Source of the DNA: Flavobacteriales bacterium
Lineage (GTDB): Bacteria > Bacteroidota > Bacteroidia > Flavobacteriales_F > PHOS-HE28
DNA: 64,000 nt
Direction: 5' to 3'
Assembly: GCA_016716605.1 (NCBI GenBank)
Contig: JADJWA010000001.1
Coordinates: 1,922,001 to 1,986,000, forward strand
In this document: piece by piece, positions 34,305 through 42,577 of the stretch
Position numbering within the stretch: position 1 is the stretch's first letter
Layout: each line of letters begins with the position of its first letter
The notes under the pieces: model-generated
Seen by the model: the letters and a program-made list of their open reading frames with translations, nothing else
Database searches by the model: none
Told to the model about the DNA's origin: nothing
Position numbers and translations under genes: made by a program

Positions 34305-35450
34305 TCATCGGAGCAGGATCAGCCGCCGGGTCGCCACAACCTGACGGGCGTCAGTGAGCAAGAGCGTATAGGTGCCAGCGGGCATGGCGCTCAAGTCGAT
34401 GGTGATGGAGGATGCGGGCGAAACCTGCAATCGTTCCACCGCTCTTCCGGCAGCATCGTGAACCGCCACACCGATGAGCGCGTCTCCGGTGATGCGCACG
34501 AAGCCATCGGTCGGCTGCGGACCGACCGTGATGCCTGATGCCTGCGCTGGGGCGGAGGCGACCGGTGTGCTCAGGCAATCGAGGGAGTGCTGCTGGAAGA
34601 AGCCCCACATGAGGTCGTTAGCGCTAACGGTCAGCGACGGCGGGTCGCCGATGCCGGTGCCGTTGCCGCCGGGCCAGCTATGGCCGCCGTCCTGGGTCAT
34701 GTAGAGCAGCATCTCTTGCTGGCAATCGCAATCGTGCCAGCGGACCACGGTCAGTTGCGCATCGTGCTGGATCGTGTCATTGAGCACAACGCAATTGGCA
34801 TGCAGGGCGAAGGCGGTCTGCACGCTGTCCTGGGGCGAGTTGTAATGGTTGCTCACGCCATCGCCGATGCCGCCGAGGTAGGGCACGCTGGTATCGAGGT
34901 AGGAGTGAATGCCGATCACGGGCACCGGTCGCACCGGCTCGCATGCGGCGATGGTCATGCTCGCGCTCACCGGGGCGATGGCGGCGATGCGCTCGCTCAG
35001 CTCACAGGCCAACCGATAGCTCATGAAACCGCCGTTGCTCATGCCGGTGGCATAGATGCGCAATGTGTCGATGCTGTACCCGTCAATGAGCGTGTCGAGC
35101 AGCGCGTCGATGAAGCCGACATCATCGATGTCGTTGTTCATGGCATAGCCGCAGCAGCCGCCAGCATTCCAGGTGCGGATATTGAGCGCGCCGCCCAAGC
35201 CATCGGGGTACACCACGATGAAGCCTTCCTGCTCGGCCTTCACCGTTAGTTGCGATTGGTTCTCGAGCTGCGTGCCACTGCCGAAACCGCCGTGCATGGC
35301 GATGACCAATGGGAGGTCCGCGGTGCCGTCATAGGTGCTCGGCAAACGGAGGGTGTACGTGCGCTCCAAGGCACCAACGGTGATCGTGTCCGTCTGGGCG
35401 TGAATAGTGATGGCGAGGAGGATGAAGAGGAGTGGGCTGACGCGGCGCAT
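34305..35450 (-). CDS. Secreted PHB-depolymerase-like esterase with T9SS sorting domain
   Basis: A 381-residue secreted alpha/beta hydrolase. A signal peptide (MRRVSPLLFILLAITIHAQ) is followed by the esterase/LpqC domain: ADLPLVIAMHGGFGSG (oxyanion region), FIVVYPDGLGG, the nucleophile elbow YATGMSNGGFMSYRLACEL (GxSxG), and PVIGIHSYLDTSVPYLGG. A catalytic His is likely in GHSWPGG. The C-terminal 70 residues are a T9SS type A domain (ITVGPQPTDGFVRITG to TRRLILLR). It may cleave polyester or feruloyl-type esters outside the cell, but the substrate is not certain. The ATG at 35450 is taken because it directly precedes the signal peptide. Confidence 0.9.
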   Translation of the reverse strand: MRRVSPLLFILLAITIHAQTDTITVGALERTYTLRLPSTYDGTADLPLVIAMHGGFGSGTQLENQSQLTVKAEQEGFIVVYPDGLGGALNIRTWNAGGCCGYAMNNDIDDVGFIDALLDTLIDGYSIDTLRIYATGMSNGGFMSYRLACELSERIAAIAPVSASMTIAACEPVRPVPVIGIHSYLDTSVPYLGGIGDGVSNHYNSPQDSVQTAFALHANCVVLNDTIQHDAQLTVVRWHDCDCQQEMLLYMTQDGGHSWPGGNGTGIGDPPSLTVSANDLMWGFFQQHSLDCLSTPVASAPAQASGITVGPQPTDGFVRITGDALIGVAVHDAAGRAVERLQVSPASSITIDLSAMPAGTYTLLLTDARQVVATRRLILLR

Positions 35451-35598
35451 GCGAATGGAATTGCAGGTGAGACGACCGGGCACTGCAAAGGTCGGATGGC
35501 GGCGGCCATGAACCATCCGTCACCGAGGCAACCTCAGCGCACGGAAGCCAACTAACGAAAGGGTGGTCAGGGGGACCTTGCATCACCCCGTTGCACCC

Positions 35599-38001
35599 AT
35601 GCTCAAGAACCTCCTCCTCGTCAGCTTCCGCAACCTGTGGAAGCAGAAGCTCTACACGCTCATCAACCTGCTGGGCCTGGCCACGGGTATCGCGTGCTTC
35701 GTGCTCATCGGGCTGTACGTGCAGTACCAGCGCAGCTTCGACCGCTTCGTGCCGAGCAACGAGCGGGTGTATCGTGTGGTGGGCGAGATTGAAATGGAAG
35801 GCCAAGGGGAGCACAGCAGCAGCATGGTCTTCGGTCTCGGCCCGACCTTGTACAGCGACCATCCGGAACTGATCGAGCGCTATTGCCGCTGGTTCGATTT
35901 CCAGGACCCGCAGCACACGCTGAAGGTGGGCGACAGCCTGAGCACCGACAAGATGTTCACCGAGAGCGGCCTCTACCTGGTGGACAGCACCGTGTTCGAC
36001 ATCTTCAACTACCCGTTGCTGGTGGGCGATCCGAGGACCGCGCTCACCAAGCCCGGCAGCATTGTGCTCTCGCAAGAATTGGCGAAGAAGTACTTCGGCG
36101 ACGCCGATCCGATGGGCCAGATGATGAAGTGGGACAACGCCATGGACGTGCAGGTCACCGGCATCCTGGGCGAGATCCCGCGCGACTCGCACATCCAGTT
36201 CGAGGGGCTCGTCTCCTTCTACACCATCACGCAGTTCTGGCGCAACATCGAGAAGAACAACTGGGTGTGGAACCCCTGCTGGACGTACGTCCGGCTGAAG
36301 GAAGGCATCAGCGCGGCCGAGGTGAACAGGATCTTCCCCGACTTCATCCAGAAATACTACCCTGATTTCCTGAAGAACCAGATCGGCCACGAGCTGCAGC
36401 CGCTCAATAATATCCACCTGACCAGCAAGCTCGATTTCGAGATGCACCAGAACGGAGACAAGGGCAGCGTGAACATCCTCTGGGCCATCGGCTTCTTCAT
36501 CCTCGTGCTCGCGGGCGTCAACTTCATGAACCTCGCCACGACGCGCAGCGCGTACCGGGCGCGCGAAGTGGGCGTGCGCAAGACCAACGGCGCCACGCGT
36601 GGGCAGCTCATCGGACAGTTCCTTCTGGAGAGCGTGCTCATGAGCCTCGTTGCCGCGGTCATCGCGTTGCTGCTCATCAAATTGCTGATGCCCGCCTTCA
36701 ACCAGCTCGCCGGTGAATTGATCCCACTGCCCACGACCTGCGTGCCCGCCGTGCTCGGCATCGCGGTGGTGGTGGGCCTGCTCAGCGGCATCTATCCGGC
36801 CTTCTTCCTATCGAGCTTCCAACCGGCGGTGGTGCTGAAGGCCAATGCGGCGGGCACCTCGCGCGGACAGGCATTACGGAAAGCGCTCGTCGTGGTGCAG
36901 TTCGCCATCGCGCTGGTGCTCATCATCGGCACCGTGTTCGTGAAGAAGCAGCACGATCACCTGCAGAGCGTGGAGCTCGGCTTCAACAAGGAGCAGGTCA
37001 TCCTCATTCCCGTGCGCGCGCCGATGTACAACGTGTACATGTCCGTCTTCCCCGAGCTCAAGAAGATCAGCGGCGTGAGGGCCGTGAGCTGGGCCAACGA
37101 CATCATCGGCAAGAAGCACAACACCCACGAGTTCAACTGGGCCGACATGGAGCAGGGCAAATGGACCTACCTGCCCTGCCTGTACGTGAACCCTGAGTTC
37201 CAGCAGGCCATGGACATCGAGCTGCTCGCCGGACGCTGGTTCAGCCGCGAGTTCCCCGGCGACGATTCGCTCAGCGTCATCATCAACGAGTCCTTCGCGC
37301 GGCAGCTGCACCCTGATGATCCCGCCAAGGCCATCGGCGACCGCATGGACACGCCGCACGGCGACGAGCGCGTGATCGGCGTCGCGAAGGACTTCGCCTT
37401 CGACCCGCTCTTCAAGGCCGTGCAGCCCTTCGTGTTCGACATGACCACCGATATCGGGCAATGGCTGCGCTACATCTACATCCGCACCGAAGGCGGCGAC
37501 CCCACGCCCGTGATCGAGGCCGCACGCAGGGAGTGGAACGCGCGCACCACCGATTTCCCATTCGAGTACCAGTTCCTCGATGACCAGCTCGACATGCAGT
37601 ACGAAGCACAAGGCCGTCTGGCCTCGCTGGTCGGCATCTTCTCGCTGCTCGCGGTGTTCATCGCCTGCCTTGGTCTCTTCGCGCTCGCCAGTTGGACCGC
37701 CGAGAAGCGCACGCGCGAGATCGGTATCCGCAAGGTGATGGGCGCCGACACGATGCGAATCACCTGGGTGGTAACCCGCGATTTCCTTTTGCTGGTGGTC
37801 ATCGGCGCGCTGGTTGCGATGCCGCTTGCGTGGTTCGGCGTGGGCCGCTGGCTGGAGAACTTCGCGTTCCGCACGCACATCGAGCCGCTGGTCTTCGTGG
37901 GCGCTGGACTGGTGGTGCTGCTCATCGCGATGTTCACAGTGAGCTTTAGGGCGATCCGGGCTGCGCAGACGGATCCGGTGCGGGCGCTTCGTCACGAGTA
38001 A
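35599..38001 (+). CDS. MacB/FtsX-type ABC transporter permease (second of two)
   Basis: An 800-residue permease of the same architecture as the one at 29.8 kb. The N-terminus MLKNLLLVSFRNLWKQKLYT is followed by TM1 (LLGLATGIACFVLIGLYVQ), a MacB periplasmic domain, three membrane segments (WAIGFFILVLAGVNFMNLA and others), a second periplasmic domain and a final set ending FRAIRAAQTDPVRALRHE. The rhodanese gene begins 7 bases after the stop. A remnant of a third copy is at 40.2 kb. No ATPase is adjacent. The start at 35599 skips 12 upstream residues that lack the family's opening. Confidence 0.9.
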   Translation: MLKNLLLVSFRNLWKQKLYTLINLLGLATGIACFVLIGLYVQYQRSFDRFVPSNERVYRVVGEIEMEGQGEHSSSMVFGLGPTLYSDHPELIERYCRWFDFQDPQHTLKVGDSLSTDKMFTESGLYLVDSTVFDIFNYPLLVGDPRTALTKPGSIVLSQELAKKYFGDADPMGQMMKWDNAMDVQVTGILGEIPRDSHIQFEGLVSFYTITQFWRNIEKNNWVWNPCWTYVRLKEGISAAEVNRIFPDFIQKYYPDFLKNQIGHELQPLNNIHLTSKLDFEMHQNGDKGSVNILWAIGFFILVLAGVNFMNLATTRSAYRAREVGVRKTNGATRGQLIGQFLLESVLMSLVAAVIALLLIKLLMPAFNQLAGELIPLPTTCVPAVLGIAVVVGLLSGIYPAFFLSSFQPAVVLKANAAGTSRGQALRKALVVVQFAIALVLIIGTVFVKKQHDHLQSVELGFNKEQVILIPVRAPMYNVYMSVFPELKKISGVRAVSWANDIIGKKHNTHEFNWADMEQGKWTYLPCLYVNPEFQQAMDIELLAGRWFSREFPGDDSLSVIINESFARQLHPDDPAKAIGDRMDTPHGDERVIGVAKDFAFDPLFKAVQPFVFDMTTDIGQWLRYIYIRTEGGDPTPVIEAARREWNARTTDFPFEYQFLDDQLDMQYEAQGRLASLVGIFSLLAVFIACLGLFALASWTAEKRTREIGIRKVMGADTMRITWVVTRDFLLLVVIGALVAMPLAWFGVGRWLENFAFRTHIEPLVFVGAGLVVLLIAMFTVSFRAIRAAQTDPVRALRHE

Positions 38002-38008
38002 CCCCAAC

Positions 38009-39217
38009 GTGACAAGCTTCCGCATCCACCTTGTTCCGCTCTGCCTGCTGGTATGCGCACAGGCTGCGGCCCAATTCGCCGGCGATGGGGTGCGGTACCG
38101 CAACATCTCGCTGGAGGACCTGCCTGCGGAACTGGCGGAGCAGTCTGGAGCATTGATTCTTGATGTGCGTTCACCCGGCGAATTCAGCGACACGGCGGAA
38201 TGGGCAGGATTGAACATCGGGCGATTGCGCGGCGCCATCAACATCAATTTCAAGCAAGTGCCGCAGCGGCTGGCTGAGCTTGGGTCCGACAAGCAGCGGC
38301 CCATTTATGTGTACTGCTCGCATAGCCGGCGCAGCAGGCGCGTGAGCAACGCCCTGGCCGATAGTGGCTATACGAACGTCGTGAACGTGAACGCTGGAAT
38401 TAGCCTCTATTGGCTGGAACAGGACCGCCTCGTCGACTTTGGTGCGCTCATCGAGCGGAATACGAGCTACGGCATCATCAACGCGAAGGGGCTCTGCGAG
38501 ATGGTCGCGACGCGGCCGGTCGTGCTCCTGGATGTGCGCCCGGATTCACTGCTCGCGCCGGCGAGGCGCCCCGAACGTGTGAATGCCATGGGTGCGATCA
38601 GGGGCTCCATGCACATCCCAATGGCTGCGCTGCATGACCGTTACAATGAAATGCCACGGGACATTGCGATCGTCCTGCTCGACGAGGGGGGACGTGATGC
38701 ACCTCGAGCAGCAATGTTGCTCCAGGAGAACGGCTTCACCGATGTGCACGTGCTGTTCGACGGACTTGCGTCCCTGATGGGGATGGACAGCACCAGGTTC
38801 CCGTGCCGGAACGGGATCTGGACCCCTTTAGCACCTTACAGGATAGCTCCACTGTCCGAACTCGATACCAACGCGATCGAGGAAGGCCGCTGTCACGTGG
38901 TCGATGTGCGCTCGGAGAAGGTGTACAACGAAGAGGGTACGAACGGCCTGCGCCGGATGAACCGCTTCCGGCACGCCGTGCATCTCCCTGCGACCAACAT
39001 CGGGTCGCGCATGACGGAGATGGGCATCGACAAGGCTACTCCCGTTGTGCTTGTTGGGGACATGACCGGCGGCCCTGTGCTCGACGCGGCGCGGACCTTG
39101 TGCAGCATAGGGTACACTGATGTAAGCACCCTGGCCGGTGGCATCTGGGGCCTGCGCTGGGCAGTGCATAACATGGATGATCATCAGGCGTGGAGGCATT
39201 GGCTCGTTGATCCGTGA
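38009..39217 (+). CDS. Exported protein with three rhodanese-like domains
   Basis: A 402-residue protein with a signal peptide (GTG start, then TSFRIHLVPLCLLVCAQAAAQ). Domain 1 (about 28-130) has ALILDVRSPGEF and the active-site loop VYCSHSRRSRR, with the catalytic Cys. Domain 2 (about 150-260) has VLLDVRPDSL but VLLDEGGRDAPRA at the loop, with no Cys. Domain 3 (about 290-390) has HVVDVRSEKVYNEEG and VLVGDMTGGPVLD, again without Cys. So only domain 1 can carry sulfur. Domains 2 and 3 are probably structural or binding modules. It lies 7 bases after the permease, so the two are likely co-transcribed. Confidence 0.88.
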   Translation: MTSFRIHLVPLCLLVCAQAAAQFAGDGVRYRNISLEDLPAELAEQSGALILDVRSPGEFSDTAEWAGLNIGRLRGAININFKQVPQRLAELGSDKQRPIYVYCSHSRRSRRVSNALADSGYTNVVNVNAGISLYWLEQDRLVDFGALIERNTSYGIINAKGLCEMVATRPVVLLDVRPDSLLAPARRPERVNAMGAIRGSMHIPMAALHDRYNEMPRDIAIVLLDEGGRDAPRAAMLLQENGFTDVHVLFDGLASLMGMDSTRFPCRNGIWTPLAPYRIAPLSELDTNAIEEGRCHVVDVRSEKVYNEEGTNGLRRMNRFRHAVHLPATNIGSRMTEMGIDKATPVVLVGDMTGGPVLDAARTLCSIGYTDVSTLAGGIWGLRWAVHNMDDHQAWRHWLVDP

Positions 39218-39308
39218 CGGACCAGGGGAGGCCGCGTCATTCGTGGACGATCCAACGACCGGTCATCACATATGCTGTGCGTGACCCTGCTTGCGGCCAA
39301 CTTGCGGC

Positions 39309-40193
39309 ATGGCTTTGACCCTGCCACCCACCGGAGGCCTTCTCAGCGCGTTTGCGATCGTGCTAAGCGCCAGTACCGCCATGTCCCAGAATGGCTGGTT
39401 GCACGCCACGTCCACGTGGACGGAGACATACGCATACTTCGACGGGAGCTACCTTCATCATTCCGTCTTCGTCATCCAGCTCGATGGCGACACAATGATC
39501 GGTGGCCAGGACTACCAGCGCCTGCGACGCACGGGCACTGACACACTCTGGGCGATCGGGGGCACGGATCCCTTCGCCATCGTTCCCATCGATCAGTACC
39601 TCGGTGCCTTGCGCGAGGACACCGTGCAGCAGCAATGGTGGGTGGTCTTCTCCGGATTCCTGAACGAGGAACTGCTCTACGACTTCGGCCTCATCGAAGG
39701 CCAGGTGCTCAGCGGCACCTTCGGCGATTGCGCCGAGAACTATGTGGTGGGTCCGGTCGACTCGGTGCAGGTTGGCAGCACATGGCATAGGCGCTTCCAC
39801 TTCAGCCCCTGGGACCGTTACATCATTGAAGGCATAGGCATGAGCAGCGGTTTGTTCGGCCACCTCTGCCTGTTCATTGAGGAATACGGATGTCTGCTCA
39901 CCTACGCCATTCATGACGATGAACTGGTCGTGGATGGTTGCGGATCCCTTGCCTTGTCTGTCGCGGAGCCGGGTAGCGATCGACCGGCTGAACCATTCCC
40001 AAATCCCGTGATCGACGCCTGCGTTCTTGGCAGTGCCGCTGCCGGCCAGCTGGTCAGCGTGCTTGATGCCGCCGGCCGTGTGGTCGCGATGCACCGGGCA
40101 GGCGGTCATGGGGAACTTGATCTGGCCGCACTGCCATCGGGCACCTACCTGCTTCGGCTGACCAACCGTTGCCATCGTGTGCTGAAGTTGTAA
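39309..40193 (+). CDS. Secreted T9SS type A sorting domain protein
   Basis: About 294 residues. A signal peptide (LTPPTGG-like N-terminus, LLSAFAIVLSASTAMSQ) is followed by a beta-rich body with no family match (NGWLHATSTWTETYAYFDG; GDTMIGGQDYQRLR, a pattern also seen in other T9SS proteins that track a measured value). The C-terminal domain (EPFPNPVIDACVLGSA to NRCHRVLKL) is a T9SS type A signal. It starts 91 bases after the rhodanese gene. The start is the ATG at 39309. An upstream TTG is unlikely. Function unknown. Confidence 0.8.
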   Translation: MALTLPPTGGLLSAFAIVLSASTAMSQNGWLHATSTWTETYAYFDGSYLHHSVFVIQLDGDTMIGGQDYQRLRRTGTDTLWAIGGTDPFAIVPIDQYLGALREDTVQQQWWVVFSGFLNEELLYDFGLIEGQVLSGTFGDCAENYVVGPVDSVQVGSTWHRRFHFSPWDRYIIEGIGMSSGLFGHLCLFIEEYGCLLTYAIHDDELVVDGCGSLALSVAEPGSDRPAEPFPNPVIDACVLGSAAAGQLVSVLDAAGRVVAMHRAGGHGELDLAALPSGTYLLRLTNRCHRVLKL

Positions 40194-40205
40194 CGCTCAG
40201 CCTAG

Positions 40206-40292
40206 GCCATTGCGATCGCGATATTCACGGAGAGCTTCAGGACGATTCGTGCCGAGCAGAGGGATCCAGTGAAGGCACTACGTCACGAATAA
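40206..40292 (+). pseudogene. 3' remnant of a third MacB/FtsX-type permease gene
   Basis: The 28 codons before a TAA at 40290-40292 read AIAIAIFTESFRTIRAEQ and then RDPVKALRHE. This matches the last residues of the permease at 35.6 kb (IAMFTVSFRAIRAAQTDPVR, then ALRHE), with 19 of the last 26 residues identical by eye. An in-frame TAG lies just upstream (40203-40205), so the piece is not expressed. It begins 12 bases after the stop of the T9SS gene, which appears to have replaced the rest of the permease. It is direct evidence of a lost paralogue. Confidence 0.8.
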
Positions 40293-40302
40293 CATCTGCC
40301 AC

Positions 40303-40812
40303 ATGCACCGCCGCCGCTTCCTCGCCACCACCGCTCTTGGACTTCCCTTCATCAGCGGCGCCCCTTTGCTCGCGCAAGACGCCATGAAACCCGCCAAGCC
40401 CACGCAAATCGCGCCGGATCTGGTGAAGGAGTTCGTGCGCGTTGGCCACAACAACCTGCCGGAGGTGCAGCGCATGCTGAAGGAGCACCCCGGCCTGCTG
40501 AACGCGAGCTGGGACGTGGGTGGCGGCGACTTCGAAACGGCCTTGGATGGCGCAGGGCATGTGGGGGATCGCGAGATCGCAGAGTACCTCATCAGCCAAG
40601 GAGCGCGCGCGAACATCTTCGTGCTCACGATGCTCGGGCACACGACCGCAGTAAGGAACATGCTCGCGGCCTTCCCGAATCTGCTTCGCTCAACGGGTCC
40701 GCACGGGCTCACGCTCTTGCATCATGCGACGCGCGGCGGTGAACCGGCGAAGGAGCTGCTGGAGCATATCCAAGGGCTTGGGCTTTCGGAGATGAAGTTC
40801 CCGATGCCCTAA
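40303..40812 (+). CDS. Exported ankyrin-repeat protein
   Basis: A 169-residue protein. The N-terminus HRRRFLATTALGLPFISGAP looks like a Tat signal (Arg-Arg-x-Phe-Leu). Ankyrin-type helices follow: LVKEFVRVGHNNLPEVQRML, then TALDGAGHVGDREIAEYLIS and GLTLLHHATRGGEPAKELLE. The family is a protein-protein binding scaffold. The role here is unknown. It begins 10 bases after the permease remnant, so it may once have followed an intact permease gene. Confidence 0.8.
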   Translation: MHRRRFLATTALGLPFISGAPLLAQDAMKPAKPTQIAPDLVKEFVRVGHNNLPEVQRMLKEHPGLLNASWDVGGGDFETALDGAGHVGDREIAEYLISQGARANIFVLTMLGHTTAVRNMLAAFPNLLRSTGPHGLTLLHHATRGGEPAKELLEHIQGLGLSEMKFPMP

Positions 40813-40819
40813 GTCCGCG

Positions 40820-40987
40820 CTAGCGTAGTGCCTTCGCGAGCACTGGCGCCTGCTCGCTCAGCGGATCCGTGGTGAGCTGCTTTGACTGCTTGGTGCGCAT
40901 GTGCATCAATAAGATGTCGTAGGCCGGACGATCCTCATCGCACACGATCGGCGCGCCGGCGTTCACTCCCAGTGCTCCTGCGGTCAT
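40820..40987 (-). pseudogene. C-terminal remnant of a TolB-like lipoprotein
   Basis: A minus-strand 55-codon frame (ATG at 40987) reads MTAGALGVNAGAPIVCDEDR, continues RPAYDILLMHMRTKQSK and ends QAPVLAKALR. It aligns to the C-terminus of the PD40 lipoprotein at 42.6 kb (ERPVYDIFLMDMRTMQARQL and LTTDTLSEQAPVFVRAAAH), with 29 of 44 residues identical by eye. The first 270 residues and the signal peptide are missing, so it is a truncated paralogue rather than a working lipoprotein. It is separated from the intact copy by the antiporter gene. Confidence 0.75.
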
Positions 40988-41167
40988 GGTTCATTGGGAT
41001 ACTCATCGAAGCCAGCAAGCGTGCGGCAGGCCACCGCGGGCCTTAACGTGGAGCCGGATCACGCTGCGTTTGTCATAGCACCTGTCGCATCTGGTGCCGA
41101 ATCCTGTCTTCAAGGCATGGGCAGGGGCCATCCAATCGCCACCGGCAAGATCACCCGCCGACAACGG

Positions 41168-42388
41168 TCAGGGTTCCTGGACGGTGCCATTCCCTTGGGC
41201 ATCCGGGATGGATTCTTCAACCGAATGGCCGGTGGCCAGCAGGCCCACTGCCATGATCACGCAGGTGCTTAGCACCACCAGGAACAGCAATCCGATGCCC
41301 ACCTGCGGCGACCTTAGTTGAACGGGCAAGGAGAAGTAGAGCAGGATGCTGATCAAGCCGCGTGGGGTGATGTACATGAGCGGCACCAGGGCCATGCGCA
41401 CCATGCCTCCCAGGAATAGCCCGCGCAGCAGATACGTGATCAGGAGCAGCGCAACGCCGATCAGGGCGACTTCGGCATTGAGCACCTCGCCCATGACCAC
41501 CGTGAACCCGAAGAGGACGAAGAAGAAGGTCCGGATCAGGAAGGCGCTCTCGCGCGAAAGCGAGTGGAACTGGTGCAGATCGTCGTGGAACGCCGGATAT
41601 AGGAATCGTTCACGCAGCCACCGCAAGGGGATCTGATCCACGTTGGCCAGGAAGAACCCGAAGGCGAGAACCACCACGAGCGTGGATAGATGGAATTGCT
41701 TGCCGAGCGCGTAAACCAGCACCAGAATGGCGAGGATGAGGAAGAACTTCACCTTGTGCTTGATTCGGCCCAATAGCCATAGGAGGGCCAGGGAGAAAGT
41801 GGCGCCCAACGCAAGGACCCCGAGGATCTCGGCGCTAAGCACGCCTACGGCCTTGGCGCCGAACTCCGTGTTCGAAACAACGAAATTGAACAGGATGATG
41901 CCGAGGATGTCGGAGAGCGAGGATTCGTAAACCACGAACTCGCGACTCTCCGGCCCCAGGCCGCCGACCGACGGGATGGCCACAGCGCTGCTGATCACGC
42001 TGAGCGGCACCGCGTTGGCGATGGCCATGTGCCAGCCCATACCGAGCCAGTAGTGGAAAAGGATCCCGATGGCCGCCGTCGTCAGCAACAGGAGGAACAG
42101 GGCGGAGACGGCCGCCTTGCGGATCATGGGGCGCTTGCGGCGCTCGTATTCCAGTTCCAGCGCACCCTCGAACACGATGAGGATGAGGCCCACATTGCCC
42201 AGGGTGGGCAGCAGCACGTCCAGCTGCGGCACGGCCACCCCCCAGTAATTCACGAGCGCGCGAAGCGCGATGCCGAGCCCGAGGAGCAGCAGCACTGACG
42301 GCAGCCGTGTGCGTCGCGCGAACAGGTCGAAGAGGTAGCTGAAGATGACCAGCCCGCTCAGGAGGATCATCACATTGTAGGCGTCCAT
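41168..42388 (-). CDS. Cation:proton antiporter (CPA family, NhaP/Kef-like membrane domain)
   Basis: A 406-residue membrane protein with about 11-12 hydrophobic segments, starting MDAYNVMILLSGLVIFSYLFD. Characteristic sequences are LLLLGLGIALR, VGLILIVFEGALELEYERRK, NAVPLSVISSAVAIPSVGGL and YESSLSDILGIILFNFVV. These match the CPA-type fold, with the conserved acidic pair probably in the SLSD region. No C-terminal TrkA-N domain is present, so it is an antiporter core rather than a full KefB. The likely role is sodium or potassium/proton exchange. The start at 42388 is chosen because an upstream Met adds a short non-membrane stretch. Confidence 0.88.
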   Translation of the reverse strand: MDAYNVMILLSGLVIFSYLFDLFARRTRLPSVLLLLGLGIALRALVNYWGVAVPQLDVLLPTLGNVGLILIVFEGALELEYERRKRPMIRKAAVSALFLLLLTTAAIGILFHYWLGMGWHMAIANAVPLSVISSAVAIPSVGGLGPESREFVVYESSLSDILGIILFNFVVSNTEFGAKAVGVLSAEILGVLALGATFSLALLWLLGRIKHKVKFFLILAILVLVYALGKQFHLSTLVVVLAFGFFLANVDQIPLRWLRERFLYPAFHDDLHQFHSLSRESAFLIRTFFFVLFGFTVVMGEVLNAEVALIGVALLLITYLLRGLFLGGMVRMALVPLMYITPRGLISILLYFSLPVQLRSPQVGIGLLFLVVLSTCVIMAVGLLATGHSVEESIPDAQGNGTVQEP

Positions 42389-42455
42389 GCGAGCGAAAGA
42401 TCGCGTATCGCCGGGATTGGCCATGCATAGCGATGGTTTCTGGCGAGGGGGAGGG

Positions 42456-42493
42456 CCCCCTCATGCAACTGGAGGGCTTGGTTGCATGGGGGG
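42456..42493. repeat. Inverted repeat between TolB-like and antiporter genes
   Basis: CCCCCTCATGCAAC pairs with GTTGCATGGGGGG (one bulge) around an 11-base loop. No T-tract follows. It lies 68 bases upstream of the antiporter start and could be an attenuator or operator. Confidence 0.5.
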
Positions 42494-42577
42494 GCGCCAT
42501 TTACGATGAACGGCTGAAATGCAACCACAGCTGCCAGCTCTCCCGGACGAGTTGAAGTCCGCTTGAACCCTTGGCAG

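Noticed and set aside
36874..38304. Long minus-strand frame opposite the second permease and the rhodanese gene
   Set aside because: It spans two real genes and their junction in antisense and has no family pattern.
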